A stretch of DNA of 64,000 bases. It comes from Candidatus Gemmiger faecavium. Lineage in GTDB: Bacteria > Bacillota > Clostridia > Oscillospirales > Ruminococcaceae. Under the pieces are notes generated by a model. That model had not been told where the DNA came from. It searched no databases and worked only from the letters and a program-made list of their open reading frames with translations. Positions 16,466 to 24,588 of the stretch are shown one piece after another (position 1 is the stretch's first letter; each line of letters opens with the position of its first letter). The stretch covers positions 1 to 64,000 of the forward strand of contig DXFO01000007.1 in the NCBI GenBank assembly GCA_019114415.1, in the 5' to 3' direction. Made by a program: the position numbers and the translations under genes.

Positions 16466-17728
16466 ATGGAGATCATTGAAGTGCGCGGCGGACGCACCTT
16501 GTCGGGCAGCATCACGCCGCCGGCGGCCAAAAACAGTGTTTTGCCCATTCTGGCGGCAACGCTGCTGTGCGGCGGGGTCTGCCGCCTGCGGGGGATCCCC
16601 CGGTTGTCGGACGTGGACACCAGCCTGGCGCTGCTGGCGGCGGTGGGGGCGCGGGCGGGCTGGTGCGGCAGGGACATCGTCACGTCGCCGGTGTCCCTGC
16701 TGCGGGGGGATGTGCCGCCGGAACTGGCCGGGGCCATGCGCAGTTCGGTGTTTTATCTGGCGCCTCTGCTGGTGCGGGCCGGGCAGGTGCGGCTGCCCGT
16801 GCCCGGGGGATGCCGGCTGGGACCGCGCCCGGTGGATATCCATCTGGACGGTCTGGCCGCCATGGGCGCCAGGGTGGAGATCACCGCCGACGCTGCCATC
16901 CTGCGCCGGGCGGGACGGCTGCACGGAGCGGACTTCACCCTGCGCCTGCCCAGCGTGGGGGCTACGGAGACGCTGCTCATGGCCGCCAGCTGTGCCGAGG
17001 GAACCACCGTTCTGCGGGGCGTTGCCTGCGAACCGGAGGTGGAGGACCTGGCAAACTTCCTCAACGCCTGCGGTGCGCGGATCACAGGGGCGGGGACCCC
17101 GGCGATCGTGGTGCGTGGCCGGGCAGGCGGACTGGACGGCTGCAGTTATGCGCCCTTGCCCGACCGTATCGCGGCCAGCACCTATGCGGCGGCGGTGGCG
17201 GCGGCAGGCGGGGAGATCACCATCCGCCGCTGCCGTCCCGCCCATTTCGGGACCTTCCTGGATTTTCTGCGGGCGGCCGGGTGCGAGGTCCGCACGGGGA
17301 CCAATGCGGTGCGCATCCGCCGGGACCCGTCCCTCCCTCTCAAAGGCGGGCAGGAAGTGTTTGCCTGCGCCTATCCCGGTTTTGCCACCGACGCCGCGCC
17401 CCTGGCCGCTGCCGTTCTGCTGACCGCCGATGCGCCCAGCCGGGTCTATGACGGACTGTTCCAGAACCGGTTTGCCTGTGCGGCGGGCTTTGCTGCCCTG
17501 GGGGCGGACGTCTGCGCCAGGGGGCGGGAACTGCACATTACCGGCGGTGCCGAACTGACCGGGACGGTGGTCAGCGCTCCCGACCTGCGGGGCGGGGCCG
17601 CACTGGTGGTGGCAGGGCTGGCGGCGTCGGGCAAGACCTGCGTGCTGGATGAGGGACATATCCGCCGCGGGTATCAGTCCCTTACTTCCGAGCTGGCTTC
17701 CCTGGGGGCGGCCTGCCGACCGGCCTGA
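16466..17728 (+). CDS. murA: UDP-N-acetylglucosamine 1-carboxyvinyltransferase
   Basis: 420 residues of the EPSP-synthase fold; catalyses the first committed step of peptidoglycan precursor synthesis from PEP and UDP-GlcNAc. Key residues are present: K22-N23 (AAKNSVLPIL), the fosfomycin-target C116 in PGGCRLGPRPVD, R121, a general-base Asp in FATDAAPLAAA and R in DLRGGAALVVAGL. GAGGAGG lies upstream of the ATG. The protein is Ala/Gly/Arg-rich and more diverged than housekeeping MurA, and sits 183 bases after dpaB on the same strand. It may be a second, sporulation-linked copy; that is inference. Confidence 0.9.
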   Translation: MEIIEVRGGRTLSGSITPPAAKNSVLPILAATLLCGGVCRLRGIPRLSDVDTSLALLAAVGARAGWCGRDIVTSPVSLLRGDVPPELAGAMRSSVFYLAPLLVRAGQVRLPVPGGCRLGPRPVDIHLDGLAAMGARVEITADAAILRRAGRLHGADFTLRLPSVGATETLLMAASCAEGTTVLRGVACEPEVEDLANFLNACGARITGAGTPAIVVRGRAGGLDGCSYAPLPDRIAASTYAAAVAAAGGEITIRRCRPAHFGTFLDFLRAAGCEVRTGTNAVRIRRDPSLPLKGGQEVFACAYPGFATDAAPLAAAVLLTADAPSRVYDGLFQNRFACAAGFAALGADVCARGRELHITGGAELTGTVVSAPDLRGGAALVVAGLAASGKTCVLDEGHIRRGYQSLTSELASLGAACRPA

Positions 17729-17830
17729 CCGTGCAAATATTGTACAAATCAAAACTGCCCGTGGGGGCGGAGCGCATATCAGGAAACCTTGCTGAAGTTT
17801 TCACCGGGAGCGGAGGCCTTGCCGCCGCAG

Positions 17831-17867
17831 CAGTCTCCCGGCAGCCTGGCCGGCTGCCGGGAGACTG
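17831..17867. repeat. Strong perfect hairpin between murA and ftsZ
   Basis: CAGTCTCCCGGCAGCC pairs perfectly with GGCTGCCGGGAGACTG around a 5-base loop. No U-tract follows on either strand, so it is not a standard intrinsic terminator. The 490-base gap 17729-18221 otherwise contains the ftsZ promoter and no supported gene. Confidence 0.6.
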
Positions 17868-18102
17868 GACTTATGAACGGACCGGTTTTTGAAATTTCGG
17901 TGCTGCGCGGTTTTGCTGCCGGTGAGGGCAAAACCAAAGGTTTTTTGTGAGCGTTCCGCCTTGCGCGGGTAAAATTTTTGGAAATTTGCTCCGCCGGTAC
18001 AGAAAACCGGAAAAAGCCCCCAAATGGCCCCAAACAGGCCTTTTGCCGTCCGCGCAGAGGGCGGAAAGGGTGGGCGTTTTCTGCCAATTTGGCGTTCGGG
18101 TA

Positions 18103-18131
18103 TTGAAATTGCGGGGGGAATTTGGTATTCT
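18103..18131 (+). promoter_or_regulatory. Promoter of ftsZ
   Basis: TTGAAA (18103-18108), a 17-base spacer and TATTCT (18126-18131), about 90 bases before ftsZ. Confidence 0.6.
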
Positions 18132-18221
18132 TATAATCAGTTATATGTGTTATCCACGGACTAGTGTGCCCTTTATAGCCCGGCAGTCCATAAAAATCCA
18201 AAGTTTTAGGGGGATACTCTC

Positions 18222-19454
18222 ATGGCGTTCGTTCTCGACGAAGAGATGCAGAATGTTACAAACATTAAGGTAATCGGTGTTGGCGGCGGCGGCGGAAACG
18301 CAGTCAACCGCATGGTCGAAGCCGGCCTTTCCGGGGTCGAGTTCGTGGCCATGAATACCGACCAGCAGGCCCTGATCAACTCCAAGGCCACCCAGAAGGT
18401 CCAGCTTGGCGCCAAGCTGACCAAGGGCCGCGGTGCAGGCGCCGATCCCGAGGTCGGCCAGCGTGCCGCCGAGGAAAGCAAGGACGAGATCGCCAACGCG
18501 CTCAAGGGCGCGCAGATGGTCTTTATCACCGCCGGCATGGGCGGCGGCACCGGCACCGGTGCGGCTCCCGTTGTTGCCGAGACGGCGCATGACCTGGGCA
18601 TCCTGACCGTAGGCATCGTCACCAAGCCCTTCGGCTTTGAGGGCAAGCGCAAGATGAGCCTTGCCGAGCAGGGCATCGCTTCCCTGATGATGCACGTGGA
18701 CAGCCTGATCGTCATTCCCAACGAGCGTCTGAAGCTCATCAGCCAGGAAAAGATCACCCTGATGAACGCTTTCGAGGCCGCGGACAACGTTCTGCGTCAG
18801 GGCGTCGAGAGCATTTCCAGCCTGATCAACATTCCTGCTTTCATCAACCTTGACTTTGCCGACGTGCGCTCCATCATGAAGGATGCCGGTTTTGCCCACA
18901 TGGGCGTCGGCGTTGCCAAGGGCGCCGGCAAGGCGGAGAACGCCGCCAAGGCCGCGATCTCCAGCCCCCTGCTGGAGACCAGCATCGCCGGTGCGCGGGG
19001 CGTCATCATCAACATCACCTCCAGCCCCGACATCGGCCTGGACGACGTTGAGACCGCCGCTTCCATGATCACCCAGTCTGCTCACCCCGATGCCAACATC
19101 ATCTGGGGCACCGCCTTTGATGAGCGTCTCTCCGATGAGATGAACATCACCGTCGTTGCCACCGGTTTTGAGAGCACGCCTTCCGTGGACGAGCCCATCC
19201 AGGCGCATATCCAGAACAAGACCGCTGCCCGTCAGGCTGCTGCTCCGGTCAACCCGGTGGAGCCTGCGCCCGCTCCGGCCCCCGCGCCTGCCCCGGCCCC
19301 GGTGGAGAACCCCGATCCCGTCATCCCGAACCCCGTCTTTAACGAGGTCTTTGGCGCGGGTCTGGACACCACGCCCGGCAAGGCCGATGAAGAGGAAGAG
19401 GATGACGGCGATTACTTCAACGATTTGCTCAGCATCCTGAACAAGCGCCAGTAA
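18222..19454 (+). CDS. ftsZ: Cell division protein FtsZ
   Basis: 410 residues, the tubulin-like GTPase that builds the division ring. The GTP-binding signature GMGGGTGTGAAPVVAE is at about residues 106-121, with the N-terminal VGGGGGNAVNRM and the T7-loop NLDFADVRSIM. After about residue 325 a linker rich in Ala-Pro repeats leads to an acidic stretch and the end DYFNDLLSILNKRQ. The usual IPxFLR-type C-terminal peptide is not recognisable. AGGGGG precedes the ATG. No ftsA or ftsQ is adjacent; a DivIVA-like gene follows. Confidence 0.98.
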   Translation: MAFVLDEEMQNVTNIKVIGVGGGGGNAVNRMVEAGLSGVEFVAMNTDQQALINSKATQKVQLGAKLTKGRGAGADPEVGQRAAEESKDEIANALKGAQMVFITAGMGGGTGTGAAPVVAETAHDLGILTVGIVTKPFGFEGKRKMSLAEQGIASLMMHVDSLIVIPNERLKLISQEKITLMNAFEAADNVLRQGVESISSLINIPAFINLDFADVRSIMKDAGFAHMGVGVAKGAGKAENAAKAAISSPLLETSIAGARGVIINITSSPDIGLDDVETAASMITQSAHPDANIIWGTAFDERLSDEMNITVVATGFESTPSVDEPIQAHIQNKTAARQAAAPVNPVEPAPAPAPAPAPAPVENPDPVIPNPVFNEVFGAGLDTTPGKADEEEEDDGDYFNDLLSILNKRQ

Positions 19455-19579
19455 CACCCTGCGGGCCATAGCCCGCTGTGTTTCAGGCGGGATAGAAAAC
19501 CATCAGCCGTGTGCTGTTTCTCCGGCAAGGGGAAAGGGCACCGGCTGTTTGATGACCGGCAGTGAAAAGGGGGTACGCC

Positions 19580-20740
19580 ATGCCGTCGGGAGAGCCGAAA
19601 GTGCCGGAACAGGGGTTCCGGCGCCGCGTGGTTGGCGGATTTGACGAAAATGACGTATTGGCGTATGTAAATGCACTCGTCAACGAGTCCCAGCAGCAGC
19701 AGATGGAATATGAGGAACAGATCCGTCAGCTGCAGGGGCAGATCGATAAACTGAAAAAGGAACAGGCCAACGCCCGTACCTGCGTGGAAAAGCTGCAGGA
19801 CGAGCTGCTCCAGCAGACCCGCCGCGCCGAAAAGGCCGAGAGCGACCATGCCGAGAGCGAGAAAAAGCTGGCCGAGAGCATTGAGCAGTACAGCGTCTCT
19901 GAAAGCCGCGCCAGCGGATACCAGGGCAAGTACCGCCAGAGCCAGAAAACCCTTTTGGAATGGCAGAACAAATGCCAGGAACTGGAGGAGGAGCTGGATC
20001 AGCTTCGTGCCGAAAAAGCCGCCCAGCCGGAACCTGCGCCTGCCGCACCTGCTCCCGCTGCCGACCCGGAGCCTGCTGCCCCGGCAGTGGTGCCGGAATC
20101 GGTGCCGCAGCCCCAGCCTCAGCCGGAATCCCCCAGCATCGAGGCACGCAAGATCCTGGCGGACGCCCGGATCTATGCCGAAAATGCCGAGCGCCGGATG
20201 CGCCAGGAAGCCGAAGAGCAGAAAAAGCGCATGGCGGAAAACGCCAAAGATCTGGCCGCCGGTGTGATGGTACTGCGGGAACGCCTGAACCGCGTGGACG
20301 AAAAGCTCAGCGCCGCCGCGCTGGACCTGGAAAACGCCACTGCCGCGATTTACGCCGCTTTGGATCATACCGATGCGGATCTGGAATCCTTGGGCGTCAA
20401 GCTGAACGATTTTGCGGAGGGCACGCCCGAGAGCGATCTGCCCATCCTGCCGGAGGAAGAACCGGAACAGGAGCCGCAGCCGCCGGTCCCCGCACCGCCG
20501 ACGCCGCCCGAAGTCCCCACCGCCCCGGCCGGGATGTTCCGCCCTGCCGAGCGCCTGCGCCCCGCAGCGGCACCCGCCGCAGCCCCCGCTGCACGCCGGG
20601 TCCGTCCCGTGGCAAAAAGCAAGCCCACGCCGCCGCCCAAGCGCCTGCGCCGCACCATACATAACAGCGGCAGCAGCCGCCGCGCCGTTGCGCAGAGCCT
20701 GCTGGACGCTATCAACCGCATGAGCGGGGACGACAAGTAA
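19580..20740 (+). CDS. DivIVA-like coiled-coil protein
   Basis: 386 residues. The N-terminal segment FRRRVVGGFDENDVLAYVNAL (residues 13 onward) matches the DivIVA membrane-targeting domain, which senses negative membrane curvature at septa and poles. A coiled coil covers about residues 38-150 and again about 185-280. These are separated by Ala/Pro-rich linkers, and a Pro/Ala/Arg-rich tail follows. The ATG at 19580 has AAGGGGG upstream; a GTG at 19562 is less well placed. Its position 125 bases after ftsZ supports a division or septum role. It is much longer than B. subtilis DivIVA (about 164 residues). Confidence 0.82.
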   Translation: MPSGEPKVPEQGFRRRVVGGFDENDVLAYVNALVNESQQQQMEYEEQIRQLQGQIDKLKKEQANARTCVEKLQDELLQQTRRAEKAESDHAESEKKLAESIEQYSVSESRASGYQGKYRQSQKTLLEWQNKCQELEEELDQLRAEKAAQPEPAPAAPAPAADPEPAAPAVVPESVPQPQPQPESPSIEARKILADARIYAENAERRMRQEAEEQKKRMAENAKDLAAGVMVLRERLNRVDEKLSAAALDLENATAAIYAALDHTDADLESLGVKLNDFAEGTPESDLPILPEEEPEQEPQPPVPAPPTPPEVPTAPAGMFRPAERLRPAAAPAAAPAARRVRPVAKSKPTPPPKRLRRTIHNSGSSRRAVAQSLLDAINRMSGDDK

Positions 20741-20812
20741 CTCCGGCAAAAAATGATATTCCACAGTAGAACGATCCCCGCAGATCGTTTGAGTTGTGGC
20801 AGTAACCGATCC

Positions 20813-20842
20813 ACAGGCCGCAATCACTGCGGCCTGTTTTTC
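20813..20842 (+). terminator. Terminator of the ftsZ-divIVA block
   Basis: ACAGGCCGCA pairs with TGCGGCCTGT, followed by TTTTTC, 33 bases before the next start codon. Confidence 0.85.
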
Positions 20843-20874
20843 GTATCCTCCGTCTTTTGGGAAAGGAGAACCCT

Positions 20875-22773
20875 ATGCCTCCTGTATTGCAACGTTGCCG
20901 TGCTGCGCTGGCCGCTCAGCCCCGGGGCGTCCGCCTGTTCCTGCTGGGCGCGCTGGCCTTTGTCTGTGTGCTGGCGGGCGGCGCTCTCACAGCCTACGGC
21001 GGACTGATCCTTGTGGTCTGGATGTGGGCGCTGTGCATGGGCGGGCTCTGCCTGCTGCTGAACACCACGTGGAAAATCGCCTTCCCCGGGGAGGGGCCTT
21101 TCTGGAAAGACAAGCCTTTCCTGCGGGCCTTCCTGGGCGGGGCTGTGGTGGGCATCGCGGTCATTGCGGCCCTGGTGTTCTACCGCCAGACCGTCTACGG
21201 GGAGGACGCCATCAACTATTTTGCCAAACAGCAGCTGCTGTTCTCCAGCTTTTCCACCAACGGGTTTTACGGTGTCCATGTCCTGCTGGAAAGTCTGCTC
21301 ACTGCCGACTACAAAATGTTCATGAACCTGTTCATCAGCGTGCCGTACCTGTTTTTGCCGCGCACCATCAACTCGTTCATGCTCTGCTATGCCCTGACCT
21401 GTTTTGTGCCTATGTGGCTGGCGCTGCTCATGGCGGCAAAGCGGGCGGCAAGCTGGTTCCCCGGCGTGCGCACGGCGATCTACTACCCCCTGTGCATGGC
21501 CGCCATGGTGCTGTGGCCCATGTTTCTGTGGCCCGCCACCCACGGCATGCCCGATGCCTTCGGTCTGACCTTCGCGGCGGTCATTCTGATGCTCACCGTG
21601 GACTACCGCTTTGACAAACTGGAGGCGGCCCGGCTGGTTTGCCTGTTCGCCGCCACCTTTGCCCTGGTCCTGACCCGACGGTGGTACATGTTCTGGATCC
21701 TGGCGTACTACCTGGTCTATACCGTGGCGGTGCTGGTGGGCGCGGCCCGGCGCAAGGCTTTCGGCCGGGTGCTGGGCAATCTGCTCAAGTTCGGCATCCC
21801 GGCGGTGGTCTGCGTGGTGGTGCCGCTTCTGCCCACCTTTGTCACGGCTCTGACCACCGACTATGCCGACATTTACGGCGCATTTTACGGCGGAGGATTT
21901 GTCCCCAACCTCATCGCCCAGTTTGAGCGGCAGGGCGCACTGTTCTGCCTGCTCTGCCTGGCGGGGCTGATCCTGATGCTGCGCCGGCGGGATGCCCGCG
22001 GCCCTGCCTGCGTCACGCTGGCTTCGGCGCTGCTGGCCATGGTGCTGTTCACCCGCACCCAGTCTTTGGGCGACCACCAGAGCCTGATCCTTGCCCCCCT
22101 CTACCTGGGAACGGCATTTTGCGCCCTGGCGGCCCTCTGCGCCCTGCGCCGGGCGGCGGCTTTCCGGGTGGGCGCGGCAGGGGCTGCGGTGTTCTTCTGC
22201 CTGAACTTTGCCAACGCCCTGCGGATACCGGGGGCGTCGGTGGGGACGATCCTGCTCAGTGATGAGTCCCTGGACCTGACCCGCCGCACCGACCTGGACC
22301 AGATGCAGGCGGTGACCGATTTTGTGCTGGAACACTGCACCACCGAGGACACTGTCTACATCAACATCGATTCCGGCGGGTACAGCGGCAGCACTTTTGC
22401 TTACAGTGACCCGGCCCACGTGGAGCTGCAAAGCATCATCCTGTGGGAGAACAGCGTCCCCTCCACCCACGGTTTCCCCACGGGGATCTGGACCTCCAAA
22501 TATGTGATGGTCACCGACGAGTTTGAGACGGGTACGCTGGTGGGGGACATCAACCGTGCCCTGCGCACCGACACGCCCGCTGCCTCCCATTACACCTATG
22601 TGACCGAGTTCCCGCTGGCCAACGGTCTGACCCTCTACTGTTATGAGCGGACTTCTGCCCCTGACGAGGCGGAGGCCGAGTATTTCAAGCAGCTGTTTGC
22701 CGATTATGACGCTCGCTGGCCCGAACTGTACAGCCAGCGCATCGACGAGTATATGGCCGCCCTGGACGGCTGA
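20875..22773 (+). CDS. Multi-pass membrane protein, GT-C glycosyltransferase-like
   Basis: 632 residues with about 11-12 hydrophobic helices in the first 460 residues, then a soluble C-terminal domain of about 160 residues. The acidic YGEDAINYF segment (about residue 107) sits in the first large external loop, where GT-C enzymes keep their catalytic Asp/Glu. The final domain (DTVYINIDSGGYSGST and so on) resembles the extracytoplasmic part of lipid-linked sugar transferases. I do not recognise a specific family. A ribosome site AAAGGAG precedes the ATG. It is monocistronic between two strong terminators. A transfer of sugars onto the envelope is a guess. Confidence 0.65.
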   Translation: MPPVLQRCRAALAAQPRGVRLFLLGALAFVCVLAGGALTAYGGLILVVWMWALCMGGLCLLLNTTWKIAFPGEGPFWKDKPFLRAFLGGAVVGIAVIAALVFYRQTVYGEDAINYFAKQQLLFSSFSTNGFYGVHVLLESLLTADYKMFMNLFISVPYLFLPRTINSFMLCYALTCFVPMWLALLMAAKRAASWFPGVRTAIYYPLCMAAMVLWPMFLWPATHGMPDAFGLTFAAVILMLTVDYRFDKLEAARLVCLFAATFALVLTRRWYMFWILAYYLVYTVAVLVGAARRKAFGRVLGNLLKFGIPAVVCVVVPLLPTFVTALTTDYADIYGAFYGGGFVPNLIAQFERQGALFCLLCLAGLILMLRRRDARGPACVTLASALLAMVLFTRTQSLGDHQSLILAPLYLGTAFCALAALCALRRAAAFRVGAAGAAVFFCLNFANALRIPGASVGTILLSDESLDLTRRTDLDQMQAVTDFVLEHCTTEDTVYINIDSGGYSGSTFAYSDPAHVELQSIILWENSVPSTHGFPTGIWTSKYVMVTDEFETGTLVGDINRALRTDTPAASHYTYVTEFPLANGLTLYCYERTSAPDEAEAEYFKQLFADYDARWPELYSQRIDEYMAALDG

Positions 22774-22790
22774 CCAACGAAGCAAAAACA

Positions 22791-22836
22791 AAACTCCCCC
22801 GCACAGGCCTGTCACGGCAGCTGTGCGGGGGAGTTT
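22791..22836. terminator. Bidirectional terminator
   Basis: AAACTCCCCCGCACAG pairs perfectly with CTGTGCGGGGGAGTTT, serving the GT-C-like gene and the convergent HD-domain gene. Confidence 0.9.
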
Positions 22837-22865
22837 GTATATTCTGGGCAGGAAAAACGGCGCTT

Positions 22866-23462
22866 TCAGCGGAGATGGCCGTTTTCCACGCTGCTGGTAC
22901 CCTGTTCCATCAGATAGGTGGCGATCAGGTCGGCGGCATGCAGCTTGACCGCCAGGGGATAGGTATTGTAAGCGTCGCTCACGGCAAAACTGCCGCCGCG
23001 CACCGCGTCGTCGAAGCCGCCCATGTGCCAGCGGATGGCGATGGCCTCGGCAGTCTTGAGACGCATGAAATGTTCGATGAGATACACGCTCTTTTCCCCG
23101 TGTCCGTAGGGGAGCTGATCCGCCACCTGGTAGAAGGGAACTTTCTCCCACTGACCGGTCTCGTCGTTTTTGACGTTGCGGGTGCCGACCTTGTAGAAGT
23201 TCGCCTTGCACAGGTCGTGCAGCAGCCCGCAGATGGCGTAGCTTTCGGCGCTTTCGCCCTCGGTGAAGAAGTGCTGGGTCATGGCCTGGTAGACGTTGAT
23301 GCTGTGCATGACCAGACCGCAGCGGCAGGCGCCGTGAAACCGGGTGGAGGCAGGCGCCGTGAAAAAGTCGGTGGTCTCCAGCCAGTTCAGCAGCCGGTCG
23401 GCGCCGGGACGGGTGATGTTTGCGTTGTAGATCTCAATGAACTGCTGACGATAGTCTTCCAT
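22866..23462 (-). CDS. HD-domain hydrolase
   Basis: 198 residues. Metal-binding HD pattern: MHSINVYQAM (first His near residue 53), LLHDLCKANFY (the HD pair near 82-83), then YGHGEKSV and KLHAADLIATYL. This is the arrangement of HD phosphohydrolases acting on nucleotides or nucleic acids; the substrate is unknown. It resembles small clostridial HD proteins that sit near primase or phage functions, but no such genes are here. Its ATG overlaps the stop of the PC4-like gene by one base (TAATG), so the two form a coupled operon. Confidence 0.82.
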   Translation of the reverse strand: MEDYRQQFIEIYNANITRPGADRLLNWLETTDFFTAPASTRFHGACRCGLVMHSINVYQAMTQHFFTEGESAESYAICGLLHDLCKANFYKVGTRNVKNDETGQWEKVPFYQVADQLPYGHGEKSVYLIEHFMRLKTAEAIAIRWHMGGFDDAVRGGSFAVSDAYNTYPLAVKLHAADLIATYLMEQGTSSVENGHLR

Positions 23463-23683
23463 TACAGCTCCAGTTCGTTCAAAACGTCCTTCAGGATGAC
23501 CAGTTCATCCCGGGTCATGCTGATGCCCTTGCTCATCTTGCTGCCGTCGGGCGACCAGTCGCGGATGTCATATTTGGGCTCGTGGTCGTTCCAGCTGATC
23601 ATGTTGAGCTGGCGCTCCCATCCTTTTGCATTGGTGGACAAAACGGCGATACGCTCGGTAATTTCATACTTGAATTCAGCCAT
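23462..23683 (-). CDS. PC4/YdbC-like single-stranded DNA-binding protein
   Basis: 73 residues matching the bacterial PC4 (YdbC-type) fold: KYEITERIAVLSTNAKGWER, then LNMISWNDHEPKYDIRDWSP and MSKGISMTRDELVILKDVL. Homologues (Lactococcus YdbC, eukaryotic PC4) are dimers that bind single-stranded DNA or RNA; the in vivo role in bacteria is unclear. AGGAAGGA lies before the ATG. It is the first gene of a two-gene operon with the HD hydrolase, suggesting nucleic acid or nucleotide processing. Confidence 0.85.
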   Translation of the reverse strand: MAEFKYEITERIAVLSTNAKGWERQLNMISWNDHEPKYDIRDWSPDGSKMSKGISMTRDELVILKDVLNELEL

Positions 23684-23778
23684 GGTTCAATTCCTTCCTT
23701 ACGCTGGGTTTGCCCCGGCGGGGGCTAGGGTCAATGATAGCGGATTTGCCCGGAAAAAGCAAGGGGAAACGGGGCAAA

Positions 23779-24441
23779 TCAGGACTCGTCCCCGGCGGGA
23801 CGGTCGGGAGGGTATTCTCCCTGCAGTTTGGCTTCCAGACGGCTCAGACGAGCCTCCAGCTGAGAAATGCGCTGCTGGTACAGATCGGGCAGGTCCTGCT
23901 GGTCCAGGTCGTCGGCGGGGCATACCTTTTTGTTGTTGATACGCACCACCTCGGCGGGCACGCCCACGGCAGTGCAGTTGGCAGGCAGGTTTTTCAGCAC
24001 CACGCTGCCCGCGCCCACGCGCACATTGTCCCCGATGCAGACCGGGCCCAACACCTTGGTGCCCGCGCCGATCAGCACGTTATCCCCCAGGGTGGGGTGG
24101 CGTTTGCCGGTGTCCTTGCCGGTGCCGCCCAGGGTGACCCCGTGATAGATGGTGCAGTTGTCGCCGATTTCAGTGGTCTCACCGAAAACGATGCCCATGC
24201 CGTGGTCGATGAACAGCTTGTGACCGATCTTGGCGCCGGGATGGATCTCGATGCCGGTCAGGTGCCGCGACAGCTGACTGATGAGCCGCGCCAGGAAAAA
24301 CCAGTGGTGGCGGTACAGAAAGTGTGCGATCTTGTGCGTGACCAGCACATGAAAGCCCGGATACAAAATGATGACCTCCAGCACGTTGCGTGCGGCGGGG
24401 TCTTTGTCCCGGATATTTTTTGCGTCTGCCCAAAGGCCCAT
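23779..24441 (-). CDS. cysE: Serine O-acetyltransferase
   Basis: 220 residues. Makes O-acetylserine from serine and acetyl-CoA, the first step of cysteine synthesis. An N-terminal helical part leads into a left-handed beta helix with GIEIHPGAKIGHKLFIDHG, GETTEIGDNCTIYHGVTLGG and the catalytic His/Asp pair (IDHGMG and others). It is the shorter Gram-positive EpsC/CysE type. The C-terminus ends in a short coiled coil (YQQRISQLEARLSRLEAKL) that may help trimers pair. GGGGGAGG lies upstream. It is monocistronic. Confidence 0.95.
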   Translation of the reverse strand: MGLWADAKNIRDKDPAARNVLEVIILYPGFHVLVTHKIAHFLYRHHWFFLARLISQLSRHLTGIEIHPGAKIGHKLFIDHGMGIVFGETTEIGDNCTIYHGVTLGGTGKDTGKRHPTLGDNVLIGAGTKVLGPVCIGDNVRVGAGSVVLKNLPANCTAVGVPAEVVRINNKKVCPADDLDQQDLPDLYQQRISQLEARLSRLEAKLQGEYPPDRPAGDES

Positions 24442-24540
24442 GCGGTCGTCCTCCCCCTCAAAAACAAAGCCTTACTTAAAAGAATACCACGTTTTTGGGG
24501 GCGTGTACAGGAAAACGTACGCAAAAATGCCGGAAAACAG

Positions 24541-24578
24541 CCGAAAAAGCCCGCCGTGCACGGAGCACGACGGGCTTT
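24541..24578 (-). terminator. Terminator of the PepSY lipoprotein gene
   Basis: On the minus strand AAAGCCCGTCGTGC pairs with GCACGGCGGGCTTT, followed by TTCGG; it lies 11 bases after the stop. Confidence 0.8.
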
Positions 24579-24588
24579 GCAGATGGAT

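Noticed and set aside
12726-17752. Long minus-strand frames (957 and 819 codons) opposite the M23, dpa and murA genes
   Set aside because: They lie opposite verified genes, lack start signals and have low-complexity composition.
17779-18201. A 140-codon minus-strand frame in the gap before ftsZ
   Set aside because: No ribosome site, no recognisable pattern, and it runs through the ftsZ promoter and the perfect hairpin.
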